Positions 34,310 through 43,389 of a DNA stretch of 64,000 nucleotides are shown in pieces. This DNA is from Chitinophagaceae bacterium UBA1930. Its GTDB lineage: Bacteria > Bacteroidota > Bacteroidia > Chitinophagales > Chitinophagaceae. The translations under genes and the position numbers were made by a program. The notes beneath the pieces were generated by a model that was given only the letters and a program-made list of their open reading frames with translations, did not search any database and had not been told where the DNA came from. Numbering within the stretch: position 1 is the stretch's first letter; each line of letters begins with the position of its first letter. Where the stretch lies: positions 186,001 to 250,000 of the forward strand of contig DDFK01000001.1 in assembly GCA_002337145.1 (NCBI GenBank). Direction: 5' to 3'.

Positions 34310-37300
34310 GTGATTCGCATATATACAAAACGACCCCTCTTGCAAAAGTTGATTCTACCCTTTTTGCTTGTACTGGTTGCCCATGTTCAGGTACAGGCAC
34401 AAAAGCCCATCTGGAAATTCAAGCCACGTACAATTACTTTCTCCGAAGGTGGTAGGAACACAACCTTCAAGGATTCAATAGCCCCATTGTTCTCAAGCAG
34501 CAATTCAGTTGCACGTGTAATGGATAACTGCCCTGTTAATATGGATTTTGAAAATGGCGATTTTACGGGCTGGGAATGTTATACTGGTGCTTCCCAAGCC
34601 CCGGGCAATGTCAATACCATTACCTTATCGCCTACAACACCTGTAAATCCGGTCAATAATAGGCATACCATTATGTCTAGTGCCACCACACCGGCCATAG
34701 ACCCTTATGGAAAATTCCCCGTGCTTTGCCCCAACGGCAGCAACTATTCTGTAAAATTGGGCAATTCAACAATCGGTGTGCCTCCTGGCTTTAGTACAGG
34801 TGGCTATGCAGATATCATCCGCTACACGTTTACCATTCCGCTTTCCCAAACAAATTTCAGCCTCATTTATTATTACGCGGTTGTATTTAACGATAATGGG
34901 CACCCTGCGTATCAACAGCCCAGGTTCCAGGCAAAAATATACAATGCCACATCTGGCCAACAGGCACTTTCCTGCGCCAACTACGATTTTACGGCCAGTG
35001 CCAGCCTGCCGGGTTTCCAGACCTATCAGGTAAATGGTGTAAACCAATTGGTAAACAGTGCCGCTGTAAGGTATAAAACATGGACGCCCGTAACTGTGAA
35101 CCTAGCGGGCTATCAGGGGCAAACACTTATACTCGAATTCTCACGCCAAAACTGTACGCCCAACGGGCATTTTGGGTATGCCTACATTGATGTTTCGCCC
35201 AATTGCGACGGACTTGTAAGTGTGGTGAATGGATCCAACTATTGCGATGGTGCTTCTTCCGTAACATTAACTGGCCCTCCGGGCTATCAGACCTATAATT
35301 GGTACAATAGCAATTTCACAACTTTATTGGGTTCCGGTCAAACCGTTACCATAACCCCTGCCCCACCCAATGGCACCAACCTGAACATTGCCCTATTTCC
35401 ATATCCGGGTTTTGGGTGCGACGACACAGTGACAACAACACTTTCCGCAAGGCCAAAGCCGTTGGCAAAGTTCACCATCAACAACCCACTAGCTGTTTGT
35501 GTTGGTGCAAATGCATTCAGCTTCACCAACAATTCCAGTATCAGCGATGGCTCCAGCCTAACCTATAAATGGGAATTTGGCGATGCTACCACTTCTACTG
35601 CAACCGACCCAACACATACCTATGCATTAGCTGGCACTTATAGTGCAAGGCTGATAACATTCAACAATGCGGGCTGCTCGGATACATCGGCTTACCAAAC
35701 CTTAACCGTGCTGCCCAACCCACCGGTTAGTTACAATATCACTTCGCCCATTAACCAATGTGTAATCAGCAATAATTATACAGTGCAGAATACATCGGCA
35801 GCCTATGGCTCGCCTGTAACCTATACCTGGTTTTTTAGCGATGGTGCCACTTCCACCACAATGCCCAACGAATCGCACACGTTTGCAGCTGCGGGTAATT
35901 ATGAGATAAAATTATTGGTGGTTCAAAACAACAATACAGCCTGTAAGGACAGTGCCCGTAAACAGGTTGTAGTGGAAAGTAAACCAACTGCGGCATTCGA
36001 CTTCTATACCAGTAATACGCAATGTTTTAAAGGCGGTGTGTTCAAGTTCAAGAACCAAAGCACCAATGTTGGGCCGTTGACGTATAAATGGGATTTTGGC
36101 GATGGCACCACTTCTACCCTGGCCGAGCCAGAGCATTCCTATACAACCATGGCTGCATCATACACGGTAACGCTTACGGCTTACGGTGCTGCAGGTTGCG
36201 ACGAAACCATTACGCACCCTGTGTACCTGAATGCCAACCCGGTTGCTGCGTTCACGATCGTGAACAACAACCTATGTTTCAAGAACAACAATTTTTCTTT
36301 TACGGACAATAGCACCTATAGCGGCACATTGACATGGGATTGGGATTTTGGCGATGTCACTACCAGCACTTTGCAAAACCCATCAAAGAGCTATACAGTA
36401 TATGCAGCAAGCTATCCAGTACGTTTGATTGCTATTTCGGACAAGGGCTGTAGGGATACCATTACAAAACCGGCAAACATATTCAGGAACCCTGTTGCTG
36501 ACTTTACCGTTGCCCCAAGCATACAGCAATGCGAGAAAAGCAACCTGTACCAATTTACCAACGCCAGCACATTTGCATCTGCATTAACGTATAAATGGGA
36601 CCTTGCAAACGGCAACACTTCCACACAAACAACTGCCAGTGCCAGCTATGCAACTGCCGGTAATTATGTTGTAAAACTGGTTGCAACAACAGTAGAAAAT
36701 GGCTGTACCGATACGGCTTCCAAAACAATGGAAGTATATAAAAACCCCGGGGCCAGTTTTTCCATCAATACAGCGGCACAATGCTTAACGGGCAACAGTT
36801 TTGTGTTTGACAATGTACCCACTGGTACAAACTATCAATATGCGTGGGATTTTGGCGATGGTGGCACAAGCATTTCCAACGCACCAGTAACACATTCCTA
36901 TGCAACTGCAACCACGTTTGCTGTAAAGCTTACCGTAAACAATATAGCTACGGGTTCATTGACCTGTTCTGATAACATCACACAACAGATAACGGTAAAT
37001 GCGTTGCCGGTTGGTAGCATTACCAATAAAGGCAGCTATTTTATTTGCGAAGGCCAATCCATGCAACTGTTTGCCGCAGGTGGTGTTTCATACCAATGGT
37101 TTAAGAACGGAACGGCCATTACAGGTGAAACAGCAGCAATCTATACCGCATCCAAAGAAGCATTTTATACCGTGGAAGCCATCAACCAGTTTGGTTGCAG
37201 ACAGGCACCATTGGATACCGTTTTCATAACGGAACGTCCCATGCCAAAACCGGATTTCACCTGGGATTCCTATTGCATCTACAAAACCGTTTCCTTCAAC

Positions 37301-38005
37301 AATACCACTGTTCCCGGAAGTGGCAATAATGCCAGTTATGTATGGGACCTGGGTAATAGCACACCACTTACTACTACTGTAAACCCGCAAACAGTGTACA
37401 ACACATCGGGTCAGTACAAGGTTAAGTTAACGGCCACTTCTACCATCTGCCCATCGCAAGTGGTATCCAAAGAAAAATTGATCAAGATTGAGCTGCCCCC
37501 TGTAGGCGTACGCTACCCATCCATCAATGCAGTGGTAAACAATGTGTACACATTGAACGCAAGAACCATAGGTGTTGCTTTTGACTGGCAGCCGATTATT
37601 GATTTGACTGCCCCTAACACAAGGACACCTTTCTTGAAACCAACTGCCGAAAGGAATTATACCGTAAATATTACCACGGCTTCGGGATGCCAGACAACCG
37701 ACAGTTTGCATGTACTTATTTTCAGGAAAAGTGAAGTACTGGTACCATCGGCATTTACACCCAACCACGATGGCATGAACGATGTGCTGTACCCAATTCC
37801 GGTTGGCATACGCGAACTGAAATTCTTTAGGGTGTACAACCGCTGGGGCAATCTGGTATTTTCAACCACCAATGAAAAATATGGTTGGGACGGTCTTTAC
37901 AAAGGGTACCTGCAACCTTCTGATACCTATACCTGGGTGGCAGAGGCAATAGACGACAATGGCAACTTAATTCGTAATGGTGGCAACACAATTTTGATTA
38001 GATAA
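34310..38005 (+). CDS. Large PKD-repeat surface protein with T9SS type B sorting domain
   Basis: A 1231-residue protein from a GTG start with a signal peptide ending near residue 31 (VQAQ). After an N-terminal jelly-roll-like domain (about 70-300), seven PKD-type repeats of about 85 residues run from about residue 385 to 1060, each marked by variants of 'YKWDFGDGTTST' and 'AGTYSARL'; an Ig-like segment with 'SYQWFKNGT' interrupts them before the last. The final 90 residues are the gliding-motility-associated CHU_C domain ('VPSAFTPNHDGMNDVLYP', 'VYNRWGNLVF', 'WDGLYKG'), the type B signal for T9SS export. Its stop codon is one base from the ATG of a PorP/SprF gene, the usual partner of type B cargo. 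Adhesin-like role inferred. Confidence 0.94.
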   Translation: MIRIYTKRPLLQKLILPFLLVLVAHVQVQAQKPIWKFKPRTITFSEGGRNTTFKDSIAPLFSSSNSVARVMDNCPVNMDFENGDFTGWECYTGASQAPGNVNTITLSPTTPVNPVNNRHTIMSSATTPAIDPYGKFPVLCPNGSNYSVKLGNSTIGVPPGFSTGGYADIIRYTFTIPLSQTNFSLIYYYAVVFNDNGHPAYQQPRFQAKIYNATSGQQALSCANYDFTASASLPGFQTYQVNGVNQLVNSAAVRYKTWTPVTVNLAGYQGQTLILEFSRQNCTPNGHFGYAYIDVSPNCDGLVSVVNGSNYCDGASSVTLTGPPGYQTYNWYNSNFTTLLGSGQTVTITPAPPNGTNLNIALFPYPGFGCDDTVTTTLSARPKPLAKFTINNPLAVCVGANAFSFTNNSSISDGSSLTYKWEFGDATTSTATDPTHTYALAGTYSARLITFNNAGCSDTSAYQTLTVLPNPPVSYNITSPINQCVISNNYTVQNTSAAYGSPVTYTWFFSDGATSTTMPNESHTFAAAGNYEIKLLVVQNNNTACKDSARKQVVVESKPTAAFDFYTSNTQCFKGGVFKFKNQSTNVGPLTYKWDFGDGTTSTLAEPEHSYTTMAASYTVTLTAYGAAGCDETITHPVYLNANPVAAFTIVNNNLCFKNNNFSFTDNSTYSGTLTWDWDFGDVTTSTLQNPSKSYTVYAASYPVRLIAISDKGCRDTITKPANIFRNPVADFTVAPSIQQCEKSNLYQFTNASTFASALTYKWDLANGNTSTQTTASASYATAGNYVVKLVATTVENGCTDTASKTMEVYKNPGASFSINTAAQCLTGNSFVFDNVPTGTNYQYAWDFGDGGTSISNAPVTHSYATATTFAVKLTVNNIATGSLTCSDNITQQITVNALPVGSITNKGSYFICEGQSMQLFAAGGVSYQWFKNGTAITGETAAIYTASKEAFYTVEAINQFGCRQAPLDTVFITERPMPKPDFTWDSYCIYKTVSFNNTTVPGSGNNASYVWDLGNSTPLTTTVNPQTVYNTSGQYKVKLTATSTICPSQVVSKEKLIKIELPPVGVRYPSINAVVNNVYTLNARTIGVAFDWQPIIDLTAPNTRTPFLKPTAERNYTVNITTASGCQTTDSLHVLIFRKSEVLVPSAFTPNHDGMNDVLYPIPVGIRELKFFRVYNRWGNLVFSTTNEKYGWDGLYKGYLQPSDTYTWVAEAIDDNGNLIRNGGNTILIR

Positions 38006-38006
38006 G

Positions 38007-39017
38007 ATGAAGGCTATAAAGTGTGTATTGTTTTTTATATGCTTATCAACAAGCATCAACGGGTTTGCACAGGACCCCCATTTTTCCCAATACTTTGCAT
38101 CGCCTGTAACATTGAACCCCGCCAACACGGGTGTATTTGATGGCAGCCTACGTGTTGCAGCTAACTACCGTACCCAGTGGTGGAACGTGGGTGCACCATT
38201 TACCACGGCTACCGTTTCGCTGGAAGGTTTCATGTTACGCAGCAAGATACCAGAGAAGAACAAACTTGCATTTTCGGTTATGGCTTTATCCGATGCCAGT
38301 AGTGCGGGTGCATTGAAAAGTACGTATGCTTCTGGTGGCATTGCTTACCATATGGCATTGGATGCAGATGGCGAAGATATTGTGGGACTTGGCTTTAATG
38401 CGGTATATGCACAAAAAAGGCTGGACTATAGCAAGCTTACTTTTGCAAGCCAGTTCATGAGTGGCGGCTTCAATACCAATGTTGCCAGTGGCGAAAGCTT
38501 TGCGGGCAACAACAGCTATACAAATTTCAATGTAGGTGCCATGTACCAACGCAATACCGAAACAGAACGTGCATATTTTGGTATTGCTGCATTCAATTTC
38601 CTGGATGAGAAATTAAGTTTTACCAAAGCCGGCTTTGTGGAGAATGTTGCCATGCGTTATGCAATCAATGGCGGTTACAATAAGCTATTGGATAATAGGA
38701 ATGCTTTTTCGGTATCAAGTAATTTCATGTACCAGGCGGGCTCTTACGATGCCATTGCAGGGGCAGCCTACTCCTGGTTCATTCCAACAGAAAATACTTA
38801 CCAAACAAATTATTTCACCGCAGGTGCATGGTACAGGCTGCAGGATGCAGTGATACCTTATGTTGGTTTGTCGTGGGGCGATTTGCAGATTGGGCTTAGC
38901 TATGATATTGTGACCAACGGCGTAAAATTGAATACACCCAAAAACGGAAGTTTTGAGCTGTCGCTTATTTTCACAGGGCAAAGAAGCGAGAAAGGAATCA
39001 GATGCCCAAGTTTCTAA
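38007..39017 (+). CDS. PorP/SprF-family T9SS outer-membrane protein
   Basis: A 336-residue protein with a signal peptide ending 'NGFAQ'. The mature start 'DPHFSQYFASPVTLNPANTG' and 'VAANYRTQWWN' are the family signature. The remainder alternates as an outer-membrane beta-barrel (amphipathic strands rich in Tyr/Gly) and ends with 'RCPSF'. PorP/SprF proteins are needed for secretion and surface attachment of specific type B cargo proteins encoded immediately upstream, which is exactly the arrangement here: the ATG lies one base after the upstream stop. Confidence 0.94.
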   Translation: MKAIKCVLFFICLSTSINGFAQDPHFSQYFASPVTLNPANTGVFDGSLRVAANYRTQWWNVGAPFTTATVSLEGFMLRSKIPEKNKLAFSVMALSDASSAGALKSTYASGGIAYHMALDADGEDIVGLGFNAVYAQKRLDYSKLTFASQFMSGGFNTNVASGESFAGNNSYTNFNVGAMYQRNTETERAYFGIAAFNFLDEKLSFTKAGFVENVAMRYAINGGYNKLLDNRNAFSVSSNFMYQAGSYDAIAGAAYSWFIPTENTYQTNYFTAGAWYRLQDAVIPYVGLSWGDLQIGLSYDIVTNGVKLNTPKNGSFELSLIFTGQRSEKGIRCPSF

Positions 39018-39043
39018 ATAGGCATATCAAACTGTAGTTGCAA

Positions 39044-39075
39044 AAATAACGCTGCATAAAAATGCAACGTTATTT
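39044..39075. terminator. Hairpin between convergent genes
   Basis: AAATAACG (39044-39051) pairs with CGTTATTT (39068-39075) and the inner TGCAT pairs with ATGCA, with one C-A mismatch between the two stem parts. It lies 27 bases after the PorP/SprF stop and 29 before the end of the convergent lipoprotein gene, a position fitting a bidirectional terminator. Confidence 0.65.
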
Positions 39076-39103
39076 CCATTCAAATCCAAACAGCCTCATG
39101 ATC

Positions 39104-39733
39104 CTACAGCACACCGTTTTTCTTCATGTCTTTCACAATAGCTTTGGATTGTTTGTCTGCCATATTTTCAACTGATGAAGGATCAAAACTTTCTGACTGT
39201 GCAGAGTACAACAGTTTGTTCCTGCTTACATCGTACAGGTTGCTTTCAAAAAAGTAACTGGTATTGGTTTCATAATAGCCTGGTGTGTAAATACGGTTAT
39301 AGTAAGTGGCATAATATCCGTAAAAGCGGCTACGCCTTACATACACCGTTTGTGGCTCGTACTGCACGTTGCCTGCTACATAATTCTTTTCCTTGTTCTT
39401 GTCAAGCAGCACCACGGTCATTACACCATCAACACCGCTATTTTTCAACTGTGCCAGTACTTGTTTTTCCTTCATGCCTTCAAAGCTTTTAGGACCCAAA
39501 TCGTGGTAGGCAGTTGTGGCCACTATACCTTGTGCGGTAAGTTCCTGTGCCAACTGATTTTCCATTTGCTGTTTCAATGGGCGGTCCTTGCTATTGAGCA
39601 ATGCCACAACCATTACTTTTTTTAAAGGGGCTTTTGTGTTGGGGTCAACCCAGCTACTGGTTACTTTAGAGTTACTTCCGCATCCAGCAAATAACATCAA
39701 TACTGGTATGCAAAGCATGGATATCTTTTTCAT
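39104..39733 (-). CDS. Uncharacterised lipoprotein
   Basis: A 209-residue protein with a lipoprotein signal peptide; the lipobox is 'LMLFAGCGS' with the modified cysteine at about residue 18. The mature part starts with 'VTSSWVDPNTKAPLKKVMVVAL', a pattern seen in small Bacteroidota lipoproteins resembling DUF4136 in general layout, followed by an alpha/beta region. A tyrosine-rich patch (about residues 138-165, 'YGYYATYYNRIY') is striking. Likely attached to the outer membrane and facing the periplasm. Function unknown, family call tentative. Confidence 0.8.
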   Translation of the reverse strand: MKKISMLCIPVLMLFAGCGSNSKVTSSWVDPNTKAPLKKVMVVALLNSKDRPLKQQMENQLAQELTAQGIVATTAYHDLGPKSFEGMKEKQVLAQLKNSGVDGVMTVVLLDKNKEKNYVAGNVQYEPQTVYVRRSRFYGYYATYYNRIYTPGYYETNTSYFFESNLYDVSRNKLLYSAQSESFDPSSVENMADKQSKAIVKDMKKNGVL

Positions 39734-39868
39734 GACCTTATGTTTAATTTGTTTATCAAATCCACAACATAAGACTCAATGATTGTGCCTTAGATTAACG
39801 CCACAAAATTGCTTAACATTCCGTTGAAGCAATATTTCCAAAGAAGTAAAATTGGACAATACAGTTGG

Positions 39869-41026
39869 CTATTTTTTATACGTAATCCTGTAGATTGCTC
39901 CCCTATAATCATCGCTAATCAATAAAGCCCCATCGGCAGCAACAATACAGTCCACCGGGCGGCCAGTAACGCTTTCGTCAGGTTGTAGAAAGCCTTCTAC
40001 AAAAGGTTTGTAGTCCACAACCTTATTCCCATTCAACGTGGCCATGCCAACTTTATAACCGGCTTTTTTGCTGCGGTTCCAACTGCCATGTTCGCATATA
40101 AAAATCCTGTTCCTGTATTCCGCAGGAAACAAGTTGCCAGTATAGAAACGCAGGCCCAGAGGTGCCACATGAGGGCCTACTTTTAGGGCAGGTGGTGTGT
40201 AGTCCCCCACCTTTTTTCCTTTACCAAATTCAGGGTCCAGTATATCGCCCTGATGCACATAGGGAAAACCGAAATGCATTCCTTTATGCGGTGCATAGTT
40301 CAGTTCGCAAAAAGGTTTGTCATCGCCCATTAAATCCCTGCCATTGTCAGTAAACCACATTTCTTTTGTATCGGGATGCCAAGTAAACCCAACAGTATTG
40401 CGGATGCCTTTTGCATAAATTTCCATTCCTGTTCCATCGGGGTTCATCCTGGTAATGGTTGCAAAAACCGAATCCTTTTCTTCGCAGACATTGCATGGTG
40501 CACCTACAGGCACATACAGTTTGCCATCGGGTCCAAATGTAATGAATTTCCAGCCATGATGTTCCTTGTCAGGATATTTATCCGTTATCAGTACCGGTTT
40601 GGGTGGGGTTGCCAGCTTGTCCTCAATATTGTCGTAACGGTAAATTTTATCCAAAGCAGAAACATATAAACTGCCATACCTGAATGCTACCCCATTGGGC
40701 ATTTTTAGGCCCTGTGCAATAGTGTACACCATATCGGCCCTGCCATCCTTATTTTCATCAACAACCGCATACACTTTGTCTTCGTGATTATTGCCAACAA
40801 ACAAAGTCCCCTTATCACCCCAACAAAGGCTTCTTGCATCGGGCACTTCTGCATATACGGCAATAGAAAAACCGGGTGGCAATTTGATCCTGTCCAGGTT
40901 ATATTTCTTGAACATCGCTTCAATAGCAGCCGCATCCTGTTTATTTGCTGCTGGTTTGTTTTTGCAGCCTGCAGTAATGATTAAGGCATAGACCAATAGT
41001 GCAGTAATGGTCAAATTGATGTTCAT
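39869..41026 (-). CDS. Soluble aldose/sorbosone (PQQ-type) dehydrogenase, lipoprotein
   Basis: A 385-residue beta-propeller protein with a lipoprotein-type signal peptide (cysteine in 'IITAGCKN', about residue 21). Propeller blocks include 'LPPGFSIAVYAEVPDARSL', 'MPNGVAFRYGSLYVS', 'GPDGKLYVPVGAPCNVCEE' and 'NRIFICEHGSWNRSKK', which match the L-sorbosone/glucose dehydrogenase family that uses pyrroloquinoline quinone. Many Bacteroidota homologues are annotated this way without a proven substrate, and no PQQ biosynthesis gene is visible. It is 12 bases downstream of the methylmalonyl-CoA epimerase stop... on the same strand, so the two may be co-transcribed. Confidence 0.85.
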   Translation of the reverse strand: MNINLTITALLVYALIITAGCKNKPAANKQDAAAIEAMFKKYNLDRIKLPPGFSIAVYAEVPDARSLCWGDKGTLFVGNNHEDKVYAVVDENKDGRADMVYTIAQGLKMPNGVAFRYGSLYVSALDKIYRYDNIEDKLATPPKPVLITDKYPDKEHHGWKFITFGPDGKLYVPVGAPCNVCEEKDSVFATITRMNPDGTGMEIYAKGIRNTVGFTWHPDTKEMWFTDNGRDLMGDDKPFCELNYAPHKGMHFGFPYVHQGDILDPEFGKGKKVGDYTPPALKVGPHVAPLGLRFYTGNLFPAEYRNRIFICEHGSWNRSKKAGYKVGMATLNGNKVVDYKPFVEGFLQPDESVTGRPVDCIVAADGALLISDDYRGAIYRITYKK

Positions 41027-41038
41027 GATGCATTGAAT

Positions 41039-41443
41039 TTATTGAACAATTTCCTGGCAGAGCTCTATCAGTACCCCATTGGTGTTTTTAGGGTGCAAGA
41101 AGCAAACCAGCTTATTGTCGGCCCCTTGTTTGGGCGTCTCATTCAGCAAAACAAAGCCTTGACCTTGAAGCCTTTTCATTTCGGCTTCAATATTTTTCAC
41201 TTCAAAAGCAATATGGTGTATGCCCTCCCCTTTTTTGCCTATGAACCGGGCAATTACACCATCGGCAGTGCTGCTTTCCAATAGCTCAATCTTGGTATCG
41301 CCGGTTTTAAAAAAAGCAGTCTGCACATTTTCGCTTTCCACTGTTTCCTGTTTATAGCATGGGGTATCTAAAAGGCTTTCAAAAAGTGGTATGCTTGCAG
41401 CGAAATCCTTTACTGCAATGCCTATATGTTCAACCTTTAGCAT
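41039..41443 (-). CDS. mce: Methylmalonyl-CoA epimerase
   Basis: A 134-residue VOC-superfamily enzyme. The metal-binding pattern is present: His6 in 'VEHIGIAVKD', His near 76 in 'GIHHIAFEV' and the glutamate in 'VLIELCQ' near the C-terminus. 'KGEGIHHIAFEV' and 'LLNETPKQGA' are characteristic of the (2R)/(2S)-methylmalonyl-CoA epimerase branch. It works in propionate/methylmalonyl-CoA metabolism in the cytoplasm. The methylmalonyl-CoA mutase genes are not in the window. It is divergent from iscS. Confidence 0.93.
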   Translation of the reverse strand: MLKVEHIGIAVKDFAASIPLFESLLDTPCYKQETVESENVQTAFFKTGDTKIELLESSTADGVIARFIGKKGEGIHHIAFEVKNIEAEMKRLQGQGFVLLNETPKQGADNKLVCFLHPKNTNGVLIELCQEIVQ

Positions 41444-41535
41444 GTTTCTTTGTTTTGGGTTATTTTTTCATTTCGATTTGGGGAAAATAAGGCTTTACAA
41501 TATTGATACAATAAAAATCATAGCCGTAAAAACAG

Positions 41536-41543
41536 TATTTTTG
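41536..41543 (+). promoter_or_regulatory. Putative -7 element of the isc operon
   Basis: TATTTTTG matches TAnnTTTG and lies 31 bases upstream of the iscS ATG. No TTG stands at the ideal distance upstream, so only the -7 half is supported. The identical octamer is used in the acpP promoter at 31714. Confidence 0.5.
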
Positions 41544-41574
41544 CTCTCGAATAAAAGAATTTAATTAGCAATTT

Positions 41575-42792
41575 ATGTTGAATTTACCGATTTACTTGGA
41601 TAATAATGCCACCACACCAATGGACCCAAGGGTGCTGGAAACCATGATACCTTATTTTACCCAGCATTTTGGCAATGCTGCCAGCCGTAACCATCCTTTT
41701 GGTTGGGAAGCTGAGGAAGCTGTTGATTATGCAAGGGAGCAGGTAGCCAAACTGGTAGGTGCCGATCCTAAAGAAATCATTTTTACCAGCGGTGCCACCG
41801 AAGGCGATAACCTTGGTATTAAAGGCGTATATGAAATGTATGCCAGCAAAGGCAACCATATCATTACCGCAACCACCGAACATAAAGCTGTTCTGGATAC
41901 CTGCAAGCATATTGAAAAAACAGGTGGTGAAGTAACCTATCTGGAAGTGAAGGAGAATGGCCTGATAGATTTGAAGGAACTGGAAGCTGCCATTAAGCCT
42001 ACCACCATATTGATTGCCATTATGTATGCCAATAACGAAATTGGCGTAATACAACCCATCAGGGAAATATCTGCCATAGCCAAAAAGCATGGTGTATTGT
42101 TCTTTACCGATGCCACACAGGCGGTAGGTAAGGTACCTGTGGATGTGCAAAAGGATGGCATTGACCTAATGACTTTTACAGGCCATAAAATGTACGGACC
42201 CAAAGGCATTGGTGCATTGTATGTACGCCGTAAGAACCCCCGTGTAAAAGTTACTGCACAAATGGATGGCGGTGGCCACGAAAGAGGCATGCGTAGCGGC
42301 ACCTTAAATGTGCCAGGCATTGTTGGTTTTGGCAAGGCCTGCGAATTGTGCCGCCTGGAAATGGATGAGGATGCAAAACGCATTATGGTGTTAAGGGATA
42401 AACTGGAAACCGAACTGATGAAACTGGAAGAAGCCTATATCAACGGAACAACCGAGCACCGCTTGCCGCATGTAACCAATATTTCTTTTAAACACGTGGA
42501 AGGTGAAGGTTTGCTGATGGGCTTTAACAAGAACATTGCATTGAGTTCGGGTTCGGCCTGTACCTCTGCATCATTGGAGCCAAGCTATGTGTTAAAAGCC
42601 TTGGGCCTAGGTGATGATTTGGCACACAGTTCGCTGCGTTTTGGTTTGAGCCGTTTCACCACAGAAGAAGAAATTGACTACACCATAAAAGCCATTAGTG
42701 AAACAGTTCTGAAGTTGAGGGAAATGAGTCCTTTATGGGAAATGTATAAAGAAGGTATTGACCTGAGCACGATTGAGTGGGCACACCACTAA
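41575..42792 (+). CDS. iscS: Cysteine desulfurase IscS
   Basis: A 405-residue PLP enzyme, the first gene of the isc operon. 'IYLDNNATTPMDPRV' starts the protein, the PLP lysine is 205 in 'FTGHKMYGPKG', and the sulfur-carrying Cys329 is in 'GSACTSASLEPS', the longer loop of group I desulfurases. It ends 'GIDLSTIEWAHH', close to the IscS C-terminus needed for scaffold interaction. It provides sulfur to IscU, encoded next. IscR, HscA, HscB and ferredoxin genes of the enterobacterial isc operon are absent here. Confidence 0.96.
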   Translation: MLNLPIYLDNNATTPMDPRVLETMIPYFTQHFGNAASRNHPFGWEAEEAVDYAREQVAKLVGADPKEIIFTSGATEGDNLGIKGVYEMYASKGNHIITATTEHKAVLDTCKHIEKTGGEVTYLEVKENGLIDLKELEAAIKPTTILIAIMYANNEIGVIQPIREISAIAKKHGVLFFTDATQAVGKVPVDVQKDGIDLMTFTGHKMYGPKGIGALYVRRKNPRVKVTAQMDGGGHERGMRSGTLNVPGIVGFGKACELCRLEMDEDAKRIMVLRDKLETELMKLEEAYINGTTEHRLPHVTNISFKHVEGEGLLMGFNKNIALSSGSACTSASLEPSYVLKALGLGDDLAHSSLRFGLSRFTTEEEIDYTIKAISETVLKLREMSPLWEMYKEGIDLSTIEWAHH

Positions 42793-42797
42793 ACAAA

Positions 42798-42859
42798 TAC
42801 GAAGTATGAGGTTTTACGTACGAAGTACCTCATGCATAAAGTAAGTTCTTACTTCGTAC
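42798..42859. repeat. Complex direct/inverted repeat in the iscS-iscU spacer
   Basis: TACGAAGTA occurs at 42798-42806 and 42819-42827 and in inverted form (TACTTCGTA) at 42850-42858. The second copy extends to a perfect 10-bp inverted pair, GTACGAAGTA (42818-42827) with TACTTCGTAC (42850-42859). Inside are further arms, ATGAGGT (42806-42812) with ACCTCAT (42827-42833), and AAGTAAG (42839-42845) with CTTACTT (42848-42854). The arms overlap, so alternative hairpins compete. This resembles a dispersed intergenic repeat family rather than a simple terminator. Confidence 0.75.
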
Positions 42860-42884
42860 TTAAAATTTTAAATTCTAATTAATC

Positions 42885-43304
42885 ATGGCATATTCAGAAA
42901 AAGTAATAGACCACTACAGCAATCCAAAAAATGTAGGCACTTTAGATAAAGCAAGCAAAAACGTTGGTACCGGTTTAGTGGGCGCCCCGGAATGTGGCGA
43001 CGTGATGCGTTTACAAATTGAGGTGGACGATGCTACTGGCGTTATTAAGGATGCCAAATTCAAAACTTTTGGATGTGGCTCTGCCATTGCATCTTCATCA
43101 TTGGCCACAGAATGGCTGAAAGGAAAAACAGTTGACCAGGCAATCGCAATTGACAATATGGATATTGTGGAAGAACTGAACCTGCCACCGGTAAAGATCC
43201 ACTGTTCTGTTCTTGCAGAAGATGCCATCAAAGCGGCCATTAACGATTACCGTGTAAAAAACGGCTTGGAACAATTGGTGTTTGAAGAAAAAGGTGTTCA
43301 CTAA
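42885..43304 (+). CDS. iscU: Iron-sulfur cluster assembly scaffold IscU
   Basis: A 139-residue protein with the three cluster-ligand cysteines Cys37, Cys64 and Cys107, Asp39 beside the first, and the chaperone-recognition motif LPPVK at residues 100-104. Length and motifs are those of IscU, not SufU or NifU. It receives sulfur from IscS and iron to build [2Fe-2S] clusters. Although the LPPVK motif is conserved, no HscA/HscB gene is nearby. It stands 92 bases after iscS, with a repeat element between. Confidence 0.97.
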   Translation: MAYSEKVIDHYSNPKNVGTLDKASKNVGTGLVGAPECGDVMRLQIEVDDATGVIKDAKFKTFGCGSAIASSSLATEWLKGKTVDQAIAIDNMDIVEELNLPPVKIHCSVLAEDAIKAAINDYRVKNGLEQLVFEEKGVH

Positions 43305-43308
43305 TAAA

Positions 43309-43331
43309 AGCTGTTAGTAGTTAGCTGTTAG
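43309..43331. repeat. Short direct repeat in the iscU-iscA spacer
   Basis: AGCTGTTAG occurs at 43309-43317 and 43323-43331, 14 bases apart, with GTTAG/TTAGC motifs around it. It is different from the repeat in the iscS-iscU spacer. It lies directly after the iscU stop codon; no function can be assigned. Confidence 0.55.
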
Positions 43332-43389
43332 CCATTAACCACTTGAGGTTTTGCTGATAGTTAAAGACTTAGGGCTAAAAGCGAAAGAA

